Below the pieces are notes generated by a model, which saw only the letters and a list, made by a program, of their open reading frames with translations, did no database searches and was not told the origin of the DNA. Shown here piece after piece: positions 52,286 through 62,007 of a stretch of 64,000 nucleotides of DNA. Where the stretch lies: NCBI RefSeq assembly GCF_013256425.1, contig NZ_CP053905.1:37479-101478 (forward strand), in the 5' to 3' direction. Made by a program: the position numbers and the translations under genes. This DNA is from Hymenobacter sp. BRD67. Lineage in GTDB: Bacteria > Bacteroidota > Bacteroidia > Cytophagales > Hymenobacteraceae. The number at the start of each line of letters is the position of its first letter. The stretch's first letter is position 1.

Positions 52286-52423
52286 ATGAATTTTGACTTG
52301 TGCGATTTGGCCCCCGGTGAAGTGCTGGCCGACCGTTACGACCCCGCCGACGAAGCCGACCAAACGCCTTCCTCAGTAACTGCCGCCGCCCTTGCTGAGT
52401 GGGAAGCCCACCCGTGGTTTTAG
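52286..52423 (+). CDS. small acidic protein, 45 aa
   Basis: MNFDLCDLAPGEVLADRYDP to EWEAHPWF. Supported by the duplicated leader upstream and codon use like its neighbours; no family known. Confidence 0.45.
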   Translation: MNFDLCDLAPGEVLADRYDPADEADQTPSSVTAAALAEWEAHPWF

Positions 52424-52458
52424 TCTCTTTTTTCACTACTCCTTACCAGCCCTGCCTC

Positions 52459-52884
52459 ATGAAAGCCATTAAAACCACCCGCCCCGCCCGTAGCATTCCC
52501 GCCGCCCGCTTAGCGCGCCTGCGGGCCACCGCCACCGCCCAAAAGGAAGCCGCTGCCGCCGCGTGGGAAGTCGCTGCACAGGCCCGCGAAGATGCCCGCC
52601 AGCAGCTACTAGCGCCTACGCCCGAATTTGAGGCCGCGCCCCGGCTGACGATGCTGCCCGGTGGGCTGCATTGGTCGGGCCAGGGCCATGTGCCGCCGGT
52701 GGGGGCTACGGTTACAGTGAGCCGCGAGGGCCACCCCGAGCCGGCCCAGGTGAAAGCCTATTGCCACGCCGCCGGCTTTTTGGGCCTAGTGGTCGAGGCG
52801 CAGCAGCCGGTGAAGCGCGCCCGCCGCCCGGCCGGCCCCCGCGCCGGGTGCGTGTTCGGCAGCCAACTGGCCCTGGTGGCTTAG
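52459..52884 (+). CDS. hypothetical plasmid protein, 141 aa
   Basis: From MKAIKTTRPARSIPAARLAR. A basic helical start, then GLHWSGQGHVPPVGATVTV, QVKAYCHAAGF and FGSQL blocks that recur in the gene at 53263. Likely a small beta-barrel-like domain; function unknown. Confidence 0.5.
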   Translation: MKAIKTTRPARSIPAARLARLRATATAQKEAAAAAWEVAAQAREDARQQLLAPTPEFEAAPRLTMLPGGLHWSGQGHVPPVGATVTVSREGHPEPAQVKAYCHAAGFLGLVVEAQQPVKRARRPAGPRAGCVFGSQLALVA

Positions 52885-52915
52885 CATTTTTCCACTCCCT
52901 TTTTACCCCGCTGCC

Positions 52916-53226
52916 ATGCCGACCCAACCCCGCACCCTGACCCCTGACCAGGCTATTAAGCTGGCCCAGGAGAATATCCAGCACAGCCACTTTATCACCA
53001 TCACCACCTGCCTGGGGCAGGTTGATGTGCCGGCCAGCTTCGCCCAAGTGGGCGGGGCGGGGTGAGTAGCCCGGACGGGCTGCACTACTCGCAGTGGGGC
53101 AACGAAAAAGGCGACCTGCTGATTCTGTTCGCCGGGCTGGGCCTCTTTACCTACGTGCTGGCTTATGAGCGAATGCCCGAGGGCTTGCGCCAGTACCACT
53201 TGCAGCCGGACAACGAGGGCCAGTAG
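52916..53226 (+). CDS. hypothetical protein, about 103 aa, one frame slip
   Basis: MPTQPRTLTPDQAIKLAQEN to QVGGAG, slip near 53060, then VSSPDGLHYSQWGNEKGDLL to the end. Resembles small regulators of unknown class; no family recognised. Confidence 0.4.
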
Positions 53227-53240
53227 CCGCCCACTTCACT

Positions 53241-53256
53241 TTTTACAATTGCAAAA
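53241..53256. promoter_or_regulatory. palindromic motif TTTTACAATTGCAAAA
   Basis: Lies 6 bases before the ATG of the next gene. Variant of the motif at 9782 and 52125. Confidence 0.45.
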
Positions 53257-53262
53257 TCAGCT

Positions 53263-53757
53263 ATGATAACTCCCACTCCCGCCCCGCAGCAGCCCCAGAT
53301 TGGTCCCCTCGATTGGGTAGGTGACCCCGACCAGTGCCCACAGTGGGTAGGGTTTCCTACCCGCGCCGGCCTGCCGGCCGGCCTCCGATGGTCGGGCAGC
53401 GGCGAGGTACCGGCCATCGGCACCCGAGTTCACATCTACATGAACAGCTACGGCCCGGCCGAGGTGAAAGCCTACTTTCATGCCGAGGGCTACGCCGGCG
53501 TAATCTGTCAGCCGAACCAGATGCCCGCCCGCTTGCAGGCCCACGGCGTAACGCTGGGCCACTTTTTTGGCCGCGAGCTGGAACCCTACCACCCAGGCCC
53601 CCACGCGCCGGACCAGGTGCCCGAGGTGGTAGAAATCCCGCCCGCATCTACCGACTGGATACCTGACTACCCGCCCCAGGCAGGCGATGAGCTAACCGAC
53701 GAAAACCAGGGCCACGAGCAGCACCCGGAGCACCCGCAGAACGAGCAGCACGACTAG
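53263..53757 (+). CDS. hypothetical plasmid protein, 164 aa
   Basis: Shares AGLRWSGSGEVPAIGTRVHI, EVKAYFHAEGYAG and FGREL with the gene at 52459, so the two are paralogues. Acidic, His-rich C-terminal tail (HEQHPEHPQNEQHD). Function unknown. Confidence 0.5.
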   Translation: MITPTPAPQQPQIGPLDWVGDPDQCPQWVGFPTRAGLPAGLRWSGSGEVPAIGTRVHIYMNSYGPAEVKAYFHAEGYAGVICQPNQMPARLQAHGVTLGHFFGRELEPYHPGPHAPDQVPEVVEIPPASTDWIPDYPPQAGDELTDENQGHEQHPEHPQNEQHD

Positions 53758-53760
53758 CCG

Positions 53761-53964
53761 ATGCTGTCATTCCGCGCCCACGTCCGCCGGCAGGGTAGCC
53801 GGTGGGCGTGGGAGGTACGCCAGGGGCACGGGGCCGCCACCAGCCGCCGCGCCGGCACCGCCGGGAGCCGCGCCGAAGCTATCCGGGCCGCATTCCGACC
53901 AAGCCCGACCCGCGCCGTGCTGCCGGAGCAGCCCGCGCTGCACACCCACCAGCAGGCCGCATAA
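53761..53964 (+). CDS. small basic protein, 67 aa
   Basis: Starts 3 bases after the preceding stop. RWAWEVRQGHG and SRAEAIRAAFR suggest a small strand-helix fold. Weak support beyond spacing. Confidence 0.35.
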   Translation: MLSFRAHVRRQGSRWAWEVRQGHGAATSRRAGTAGSRAEAIRAAFRPSPTRAVLPEQPALHTHQQAA

Positions 53965-53971
53965 CCCTCAA

Positions 53972-53987
53972 TTTTACAATTGCAAAA
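53972..53987. promoter_or_regulatory. palindromic motif TTTTACAATTGCAAAA
   Basis: Identical to the copy at 53241 and placed 10 bases before the ATG at 53998. Confidence 0.45.
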
Positions 53988-53997
53988 ATTCAGCTCT

Positions 53998-54675
53998 ATG
54001 CTGCCGAACCTTCCCGCTATAGAAACCCGCGCCGGCCGCCTTGCCATCGGGGCTACCGTGCGCAGTACGCGCTATCGCGACGTGCAGGGCCTGGTGACCG
54101 CCATTTATTGGAACGGCTACCACTACGCCATTGAGGTAAATAACCGCCACAGCGACGACGCGGGCCAGTATGAGCTGCTTTCCCTGCCCACGCACCAGGG
54201 CTTTAACTACGTCAACCCGCACACCCAGCAGTTGCTGAGCGGCCAGTTTGAGGTGCTGCTGCCGGGGGAGGGTGACCGGATATATTTTGCTGAAACCGCT
54301 GAGCAGGCCATTACTCTGCTTGCGGCCACCATCGGCCTGCGCGACCAGGCGCGGGAAGTCGAATACCTGAAGCAGCGGGCCGAAGCCGGCCCGGTGAACG
54401 AGCTACGCTGGCGCGGGCAGGCCGTGGGCAGCCTCGTGGGCCAGCTCGCTTACGTGAGCACCGGCCAGCCGCACCCCGCGCCCCGGTTTCTGGTGGGCCA
54501 CCAGGTTCGCTTTTACGGCGGGCACACGACTAACACGGTCAGCGGGCTGGCCTTGTACAAAGAGCGCCTGAACTACGGCCAGACGCAGTGGCACTACTTC
54601 TACGAAGAAGCCAGGGGCAGCCACCACCCCATGAGCGAGGCCCACACCACGGCCGCGCCGGCAATCGCTGCCTAG
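53998..54675 (+). CDS. hypothetical plasmid protein, 225 aa
   Basis: From MLPNLPAIETRAGRLAIGAT; the TTG start at 53980 would run into the palindrome. Soluble, Tyr/His-rich (YWNGYHYAIEVNN, WHYFYEEARGSHH). No family recognised. Confidence 0.5.
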   Translation: MLPNLPAIETRAGRLAIGATVRSTRYRDVQGLVTAIYWNGYHYAIEVNNRHSDDAGQYELLSLPTHQGFNYVNPHTQQLLSGQFEVLLPGEGDRIYFAETAEQAITLLAATIGLRDQAREVEYLKQRAEAGPVNELRWRGQAVGSLVGQLAYVSTGQPHPAPRFLVGHQVRFYGGHTTNTVSGLALYKERLNYGQTQWHYFYEEARGSHHPMSEAHTTAAPAIAA

Positions 54676-54722
54676 CCCCAACGGCCCGTTTTCTCATCTT
54701 TTTCCCCTTTTGTTTTTTCGCT

Positions 54723-55396
54723 ATGGCTTGTCTCACCCCCAGCAGCTAGCCGCTAAAGCGGCTGAGCAAGGCTTTCGCGTCGGGGCCTACGTGCACATGA
54801 GCACCCGCACTGCCGCCACGGCCGCGCCCATCCGGGAATTTTCGGGCCTCAATGGCCAGGTGCAGGCCGTGTGGATGGGCGGCGCGTGCCGCAACCTGCT
54901 GGGCGAGCTGCGCCTGAGCAGCCAGCACCTGCTTTTGTACCAGTTTCCGGCGGGTTACGAGTTCTTTCTTAACCCACCGCTCATTGCCGAGGCCAGCCGG
55001 CAGGCCGGCAGCAGCGCGGCCACCGGGCACTATACCGCCACCTGGGTAAAGGAGTACGGCAGCGCCGCCACGGATACGTGGGTAACCACCGACCCCAGCC
55101 CCCAGGGCGAGCACGCCGTTTTCGTCAGCCTGCGCGAGCAGCCCGCCGAGGCCCCGCTGCCGGACCTGAGCCCGAGCATGGAAGTCCTCGTCGGTGGCCA
55201 GGAGGTGACCGCCGCCGACGTGGCCCACTGGCTGAATGCCGACCCCAGGCAGGGAGTCAGGCTGTTCAAAGAGCTGCAAAAAATATACGGTGCCCGGCCC
55301 CGAATGCTGGATTTGGCTTTGTTCAGCGGCGCTACGATGCTGGCCCCGCTCGCCGGTAGCATCATGGCCGCCCGGCGCAAGGCAAGGGGCAAGTAG
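54723..55396 (+). CDS. hypothetical plasmid protein, about 224 aa, one frame slip
   Basis: MACLTP then, with one C restored in the run near 54737, QQLAAKAAEQGFRVGAYVHM. Contains GGQEVTAADVAHWLNADPRQ and an apparent hydrophobic stretch (LFSGATMLAPLAGSIM) near the end. Last gene of the plus-strand series. Confidence 0.5.
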
Positions 55397-55503
55397 TGCC
55401 TCGCTTGAGCCCCAACGAAAGCGCCTCGGTATAAACCGGGACGCTTTTATTTTTGGAGCAAGGGGCCGCGAACAAAAGGAAAAACTGCCGCTGGATAGGT
55501 ATT

Positions 55504-55875
55504 TTAGTGCTCGTGGGCTACCTGCTGGTGATATGCCCAGTCTTCCGGCGATAGAATGGCTTGCAGAAAAGCATCCTGCCCCAGGTCGCGGCGCTCCAAG
55601 GCGTGTCGTCGCAGCGGCCAGCTGTGCTTGCTGGCCTCGAAGCCGTCGCGCTCCATGACTACCCGCAGCTTTTCGGGCAGGCCGGCGAGCCAGTGGTGAA
55701 AATCCTCCTCCGTGACCTCGCCCTGTGCCTGCTGCTGGTAGCGGTAGGTAGCATTGCCCAGCCGAAACAGCCGGGCGTGCTCCGCCCGCTCAGATTCGGG
55801 GAGGGCCGCGAGAAATTCCAGCTGCGGCTGGTGGTACTTGTCGAGGGGGTGCCGGGGGTTAAGCAGTTCTTCCAT
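55504..55875 (-). CDS. hypothetical protein, 123 aa
   Basis: Helical, charged protein (FLAALPESERAEHARLFRLG). No recognised family. 9 bases downstream of the truncated gene at 55885. Confidence 0.45.
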   Translation of the reverse strand: MEELLNPRHPLDKYHQPQLEFLAALPESERAEHARLFRLGNATYRYQQQAQGEVTEEDFHHWLAGLPEKLRVVMERDGFEASKHSWPLRRHALERRDLGQDAFLQAILSPEDWAYHQQVAHEH

Positions 55876-55884
55876 CGGGGTAGG

Positions 55885-56096
55885 CTAAGCCGGCCGGCCC
55901 TGTCGGGCGTAGGCGCTCAATACCTCGGGCGCATCGTAGAGCAGGCCCCCGGCTTCTGCTACTGCTTCCAGGTCCATCTGGGGCGAAAGGCTGTGCAGCA
56001 CCTGCCAGACCTGGGCAAAGTCCACGCGCACGGCCGACCAGTGCCCCCGGTCGTGGGCATCCAGCAGGACCGAGCACAGAAAGCCATCCGGTTTAA
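55885..56096 (-). pseudogene. hypothetical gene truncated by IS element
   Basis: Only the 3' part remains (IKPDGFLCSVLLDAHDRGHW to YARQGRPA). Its start lies inside or beyond the IS end, so the N-terminus is lost. Unknown family. Confidence 0.55.
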
Positions 56097-56126
56097 TGAG
56101 GTGGTCGGGTAAGAGTGGACACAAGA

Positions 56127-57017
56127 CTAAGGTAGGTTGAAAAGGTAGTGAAGTTCGACTTCGAGTGGGGTACAGTAGCCCAAGGCAGAATGCAGGCGTT
56201 GGGTGTTATAGTAGTGGTCGAGGTACTCAGCCAGCTCTAAACGGGCTTCTTCCAGGTCGGCAAAGCAGGCCCCACGTGGCAGCAACTCGGTTTTGAGCGT
56301 ACTCCAGCCGCTCTCCGCCAAGGCGTTATCATAGGGGTTGCCGGGCCGGCTTAGGCTGGCAATGGCTTGGGTGCGGTCGAGCAGAGTAGTAAAGGCTTCG
56401 CTGGTGTACTGGCTGCCGCGGTCGGCGTGCACCAGTAGACCGGGTGGGGGCTGGCAGACCGCAACGGCCCGGTTAAAAGCCGTCAGAATCAAGTCCGTAT
56501 GCAACGATTCACTCACGTGCCAGCCCACTACGCGCCGGGAAAAAGCGTCGCGCCAGCAAGCTAGATACGCCCACTGCCCCGTAGCCAGGGCCAGGTAGGT
56601 GATGTCGCCGACCCAGATTTGGTTGGGGGTGGTAGCGGCGGGCCAGGTGGCTAGTTTGTTAGCGGCAGCGATAGCCTGTGGGTCTGCCTGAGTGGTACGC
56701 GGCGGCCGCGTGCTGCTCCGGGTGCAAAGGGCGTACAACCCACTGGCGCTGAGCCAGCCGCGTAAACGCTGCCGCCCCACGGCGTGGCCCTCGCGCCGCA
56801 ACTGGGCGCGTAGTCGGCGTTGGCCATAACGTCCGGCATGGGTCGTAAACACGCGCTGGGCCGCTAGTTGCCAAGCGGGCGGCGCTTGCTCGACTACCGC
56901 TGCCGACCGGCGCTTGCGCCAGGCGTAGTAGCCGCTGGTACTGACACCCAGTATCTGGCATTGCTGCTGCACAGGCCAACAGGTAGCGTGCAAGGCAATG
57001 AAAGCGAAGCGTTTCAT
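56127..57017 (-). CDS. IS3-family transposase OrfB
   Basis: 296 residues, intact, from MKRFAFIALHATCWPVQQQC. HTH_21-like start, then integrase core with D, D, E in WVGDITYLAL, VHADRGSQYTSEAF and YDNALAESGWSTLKTELL. Confidence 0.85.
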   Translation of the reverse strand: MKRFAFIALHATCWPVQQQCQILGVSTSGYYAWRKRRSAAVVEQAPPAWQLAAQRVFTTHAGRYGQRRLRAQLRREGHAVGRQRLRGWLSASGLYALCTRSSTRPPRTTQADPQAIAAANKLATWPAATTPNQIWVGDITYLALATGQWAYLACWRDAFSRRVVGWHVSESLHTDLILTAFNRAVAVCQPPPGLLVHADRGSQYTSEAFTTLLDRTQAIASLSRPGNPYDNALAESGWSTLKTELLPRGACFADLEEARLELAEYLDHYYNTQRLHSALGYCTPLEVELHYLFNLP

Positions 57018-57322
57018 CGGCCCGTCGGTTGCGAAAAGATGGTCAGCGCTTTTTTTAAAATATCGCGCTCCGTTTCGGCGCGGGCCAGCTGCGCCCGCAA
57101 GTGCTTGTTTTCTTGTTCCAAGGTCTCGCTGCCAGCGGGACGGGCCGCTTGCGCCCGCGCGGCACGCACCCAGCGCCCCAGCAAAGCTTCGCTCATGCCC
57201 AGCGCCTGCGCGACCCGTGTGGCTGCTTGGCCGTCCTGCGTTACACGGCGGACCGCCTCGGCTCGAAAGGCCGCATCGTACTTGGTTCTCGGCCGTTTGC
57301 CGGCTGGTTTTTCTGCTTCCAT
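57014..57322 (-). CDS. IS3-family transposase OrfA
   Basis: 102 residues. DAAFRAEAVRRVTQDGQAAT and LGMSEALLGRWVRAAR form the HTH; ENKHLRAQLARAETERDILK the leucine zipper. Intact. Confidence 0.85.
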   Translation of the reverse strand: MEAEKPAGKRPRTKYDAAFRAEAVRRVTQDGQAATRVAQALGMSEALLGRWVRAARAQAARPAGSETLEQENKHLRAQLARAETERDILKKALTIFSQPTGR

Positions 57323-57371
57323 GACAAGGGAAAGTTACTTTCGCCGTGTCCACTCTTACCCGACCACCTCA

Positions 57372-60300
57372 CTACAGCGCCAACTACAACAGCGGCTTAT
57401 TCAGCCAGGTGCTGTCCACGGCCCTGGTAGCCGGCAGCTACCGGGTGCGCCTGTATGGGGCGCAGCGCAATAGCGCCTCCGCCGACCAGGTGGTGCGGGT
57501 GCTGCTCAACGGCCGGGAGGTGGGCCGCTTCCAGCCCGCGCTTGGCTTCGCACAGTATACCCTGCCCTCGGCTACCACCAGCTTCACCCAGCTGGTGGCG
57601 CCCGTGCTCACGGCGGTGAGTCCCTTTATCGGGGTGCCGGGCACGGTAGTGAGCTTGACGGGCACCGGCCTGACGAACACCACCAGCATCACCTTTACCG
57701 GGGCGGCGGGGGTAAAGACGGTCACGAGCGGCTTCACGGTGAACGCGGCGGGCACCCAGATTACGGGCGTGGTGGTGCCGGCCGGGGCGCGCAGCGGGCC
57801 GGTGCTGGCAACCACGCCGCTGGGAACCAGCCTAGTCGGGTCGGTGCTGTTCAGCCGGGCCACGTCGCTGGCTGTGGGCGGCTACCACACGGTGGCCGTG
57901 CGGGCCGACGGCAGCCTCTGGGCCTGGGGCCGCAACGACGCCGGCCAGCTGGGGCTGGGCAGCACCAGTGACCAAACCAGCCCGCAGCGGGTAGGCACGG
58001 CCACGAACTGGACCAGCGTGGCGGCGGGCATCACCCACACGCTGGCGGTGCGGGCCGACGGCAGCCTCTGGGCCTGGGGCCGCAACGACGCCGGCCAGCT
58101 GGGGCTGGGCAGCACCAGTGACCAAACCAGCCCGCAGCGGGTAGGCACGGCCACGAACTGGACCAACGTGGCGGCGGGCAACCTCCACTCGCTGGCCGTG
58201 CAGGCCAACGGCACCCTCTGGGTGTGGGGCAGCAACGCCGACGGCCAGCTGGGGCTGGGCAATACAACGCTTCAGACCAGCCCGCAGCGGGTGGGCACGG
58301 CCACGAGCTGGGTGAGCGCGGCGGCGGGCGTTTACCACACGGTGGCCGTGCAGGCCGATGGCACCCTCTGGGCGTGGGGCGACAACTACTACGGCCAGCT
58401 GGGGCTGGGCAATACAACGCTTCAGACCAGCCCGCAGCGGGTGGGCACGGCCACCAGTTGGGTGAGTGCGGCGGCGGGCGGCTTCCACTCGGCGGGCGAG
58501 CAAAGCTGCCGCGTCGTGTGGGGGTGGGGCGACAACAGCAGCGGCCAGGTGGGCGACGGCAGCACGACCCAGCGCCCCAGCCCGGTGCAGGTGCTGGGCC
58601 CCATCGCGCTGTTCGGCTTCGCGCCCAGCCGCGCGGGCATTGGCAGCACCGTGGCCGTGACGGGCACGGGCCTGGCGGGTGTCACCGCCCTGAGCGTGAA
58701 CGGGATTAATGCCCTGGCCAGCGTGACGAACAACACCGCCGGGGCTTCTCGTTCGTGGTGCCGGCCGGGGCCACGGCCACGGGCACCGTCACGGTGACGA
58801 CGGGCTGCGGCTCGGCCAGCAGCACCGCCTTCGTGGTGGTGCCGACGCTCACGGCGGTGAGTCCCTTCATCGGGGTGCCGGGCACGGTAGTGAGCTTGAC
58901 GGGCACCGGCCTGACGAACACCACGAGCATCGCCTTTGCCGGGGCGGGGGGGTGAAGACGGTTACGAGCGGCTTCACGGTGAACGCGGCGGGCACCCAGA
59001 TTACGGGCGTGGTGGTGCCGGCCGGGGCGCAAAGCGGGCCGGTGCTGGCAACCACCACGACCGGCACGAGCCTGGTCGGGCCGGTGCTGTTCAGCCGGGC
59101 CACGTCGCTGGCTGTGGGCGGCTACCACACGGTGGCCGTGCGGGCCGACGGCAGCCTCTGGGCCTGGGGCCGCAACGACGCCGGCCAGCTGGGGCTGGGC
59201 AGCACCAGTGACCAAACCAGCCCGCAGCGGGTAGGCACGGCTACCACCTGGGTGAGCGCGGCGGCGGGCACCTCCCACACCGTGGCGGTGCGGGCCGACG
59301 GCACCCTCTGGGCCTGGGGCAACAACGACGCCGGCCAGCTGGGATTGGGCACTACGACCAGCCCGACCAGCCCGACGCAGATAGGTACGGCCACCACCTG
59401 GGCCAGCGCGGCGGCGGGCGGCTACCACACGCTGGCGGTGCGGGCCGACGGCACCCTCTGGGCCTGGGGCAACAACGACTACGGCCAGCTGGGGCAGGGC
59501 ACGTATGACAGCCAGCCCAGCCCGACGCAGGTGGGCGCGGCCACGAGTTGGGTAAGTGCGGCAGCGGGCAACCTCCACTCGCTGGCCGTGCAGGCCGACG
59601 GCACCCTCTGGGTCTGGGGCGACAACTACTACGGCCAGCTGGGGCTGGGCAGCTATGCCGGCGGCGTGACCAGCCCCACGCAGGTAGGCGCGGCCACGAG
59701 CTGGGTAAGCGCAGCGGCGGGCAACCTCCACACGGTAGCCACGCAGGCCGATGGCAGCCTCTGGGCGTGGGGCAACAACTACTACGGCCAGCTGGGGCTG
59801 GGCACCACCACTACCCAGCCCGGCCCGACGCAGGTGGGCACGGCCACCAGCTGGGCCAGCGCGGCGGCAGGGGGCTACCACACGGTGGCCGTGCGGGCCG
59901 ACGGCACCCTTTGGGCGTGGGGCTTCAACGGCTTCGGCCAGCTGGGGCAGGGCAACTATACCAGGCAAACCAGCCCGGCGCAGGTGGGCACGGGCACCAG
60001 CTGGGCGAGCGCGGCGGCGGGCGGCTACCACGCGGCGGGCGAGCAAAGCTGCCGCGCCGTGTGGGCGTGGGGCGAAAACGGCAGCGGCCAGGTGGGCGAC
60101 GGCAGCACGACCCAGCGCCCCAGCCCGGTGCGGGTCTACAACCCGGTGAGCCTGCTCAGCTTCGCGCCCAGCAGCGCCGCCGTGGGCAGCACCGTGGCCG
60201 TGACGGGCACGGGCCTGGCCGGCCTCACCGCCCTGAGCGTGAACGGGGTCGATGCCCTGGCCAGCGTAACGGGCCTCACCGATACGGGCTTCTCGTTCGT

Positions 60301-61706
60301 GGTGCCGGCCGGGGCCGGGGCCACGGGCACCGTCACGGTGACGGCGGGCTGCGGCTCGGCCAGCAGCGCGGCATTCACCGTCGTGCCGCCGCCCGGCCTC
60401 ACGGCCCTGAGCCCGGGGGCCGAGCTGCCGGGGCTGCCCGTGGTGCTCACCGGCACGGGCTTCACCAGCACCAGCACCGTCAGCTTCGGCGGCGTGGCGG
60501 CCACCAGCGTCACCTACACCTCCCCGACCTCGCTCACGGCCGTGGTGCCGGCCACGGCCCCGGCGGGCAGCAGCGCCGTGGTGGTGGGCACGGCCGGCGG
60601 CAGCAGCGCCAGCGCCAGCAGCCCGGCGTTCACCGTGCTCAGCGTGTACGACGGCGGCCCCCTCGCCACCTGCGCCCCCGCCCTGCCCGCCACCGCCACC
60701 GTGGCCGACGGGGCGTGGCATTACCTACTGAGCAGCACCGGCCAGGTGGTGCTGGCCTACAACTACACCGGGGCCAGCCTGGGGAGCTTCGCCGCCGACG
60801 TGCTGCGGGCCGACCCGGCCAGCCCCGTGCGCCAGGACGGGCGCGGCCACCCCTACCTCGACCGCAACTGGCACCTGACGGCCAGCGGCGGGCCGTTCGC
60901 GGGCCGCACGGTGCAGCTGCGCTTCTACGGCCTGACTAGCGAGCTGGCCCGCCTGCAAGCGGCCGACGGCACCGCCACGCTGAGTAACCTCAAGGCTACG
61001 CAGTACAGCGGGGCTAGCGAGGACTGCACACTGGGCAACGACGACTTTGCGGGCGGGGAGTTCCGCAGCCTGGCGGCCCCGGCCAGTACCCCCGGCAATG
61101 GGGTGGCCTGGTTCATGGCCCAGGTCAGCGTGGCCGACCACTTCTCCGAGTTCTACCTCACCGGCAGCGCCGCCCCGTTACCAGTGGAGCTGCTCACGTT
61201 CACGGCCGTGGCCGAGGGCGCGGGGGCCCGCCTGCGCTGGGCCACCGCCTCGGAGCTGAGCAGCGCCCGCTTCGAGGGGGAGCGCAGCCCCGACGGCGTG
61301 GCCTGGGAGCGCATCGGCACCGTCGCCGCCGCCGGCAGCAGCAGCACCGTCCGCCGCTACGAGCTGCTCGATGCCCGGCTGCCGGCCGGCCCCGCCGTGC
61401 TCTACTACCGCCTGCGGCAGGTAGACCTGGATGGCACGGCCCACTACTCCCCCCTGCGGGCGGTGCAGCCGACGGGCGCGGCCACCAGCCTGAGCTTGTT
61501 TCCCAACCCAGCCCCCGGCGGGGCCGCCACCCTCACGGGGCCGCCCCGGCGTGGTGGTGACGGTGCTCGATGCCCTGGGCCGGGTAGTAGCCACGGCCCC
61601 GGCCGATGCGGCGGGCACGGCCGTGCTGGCCCTGCCCGCCGGGGTAGCCCGCGGCGTGTACGTGGTGCGTGCCGGCCCCCAGGCCCTGCGCCTGACGGTG
61701 GAATAA
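57372..61706 (+). pseudogene. RCC1/IPT secreted protein with type IX sorting tail, 5' end missing
   Basis: The open frame enters from the IS edge (HYSANYNSGLFSQ) with no signal peptide, so the start has been lost. Two IPT/TIG-like domains (ISPF..VPGTVVSLTGTGL) each precede RCC1 repeats of about 50 residues (HTVAVRADGSLWAWG), 5 then 7 units, and more IPT units follow. The end, LLTFTAVAEGAGARLRWATA to LFPNPAPGG and LRLTVE, is a T9SS sorting domain. Slips near 58740, 58950 and two near 61545. Probably a surface or secreted adhesin in origin. Confidence 0.75.
57870..60130 (+). repeat. tandem RCC1-coding repeats
   Basis: Twelve units of about 150 bases in two blocks (57870-58570 and 59110-60130), several nearly identical (for example 57901-57990 and 58051-58140). 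The IPT-coding DNA before each block (57609 and 58849 on) is also nearly identical. Confidence 0.8.
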
Positions 61707-62007
61707 GCCCGCCTCCTAATTAGAGTAGCCGGAGCAGCCGTTGTCCCGCCCGGGACAACGGCTGCCTTCGTATGAGACGGAGCTGGCAGAAGGTCAACTG
61801 GTGGCTAGTCTCTTCGCCTTGTCTGGCGCGTCCGCTGGCCAAATGCGACTTTTAAACCAACCTTTAATCAAGGCCAAGTATCTGTCAGCAACGCTGACTC
61901 ACTAACCCAGGCGGCCGAAAACGGCTTAGCGTAATTTTATCCCCCCGCTGCTATAAGAAGGCCAGTAGAGGCAGCAGGAGACATACTCAGACCACGATAG
62001 ATACTTT
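61707..62007. other. intergenic with strong hairpin
   Basis: A perfect 15-bp stem GCAGCCGTTGTCCCG / CGGGACAACGGCTGC at 61734-61765, lacking a T tail, follows the RCC1 gene and likely stops transcription. No gene seen in the rest. Confidence 0.5.

Larger units (their letters stand above)
56097..57371. mobile_element. IS3-family insertion sequence, 1275 bp, no target duplication
   Basis: Perfect inverted repeats of 26 bases at 56097-56122 and 57346-57371, starting TGAGGTGGTC. OrfA and OrfB on the minus strand with ATGA overlap. Flanking bases (TTTAA before, CTACA after) do not match, so no target duplication is left. Confidence 0.85.

Noticed and set aside
58706..60721. 671-codon minus-strand ORF in the RCC1 gene
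   Set aside because: Low-complexity Arg/Ala/Gly/His text produced by the repeats on the other strand; no domain.
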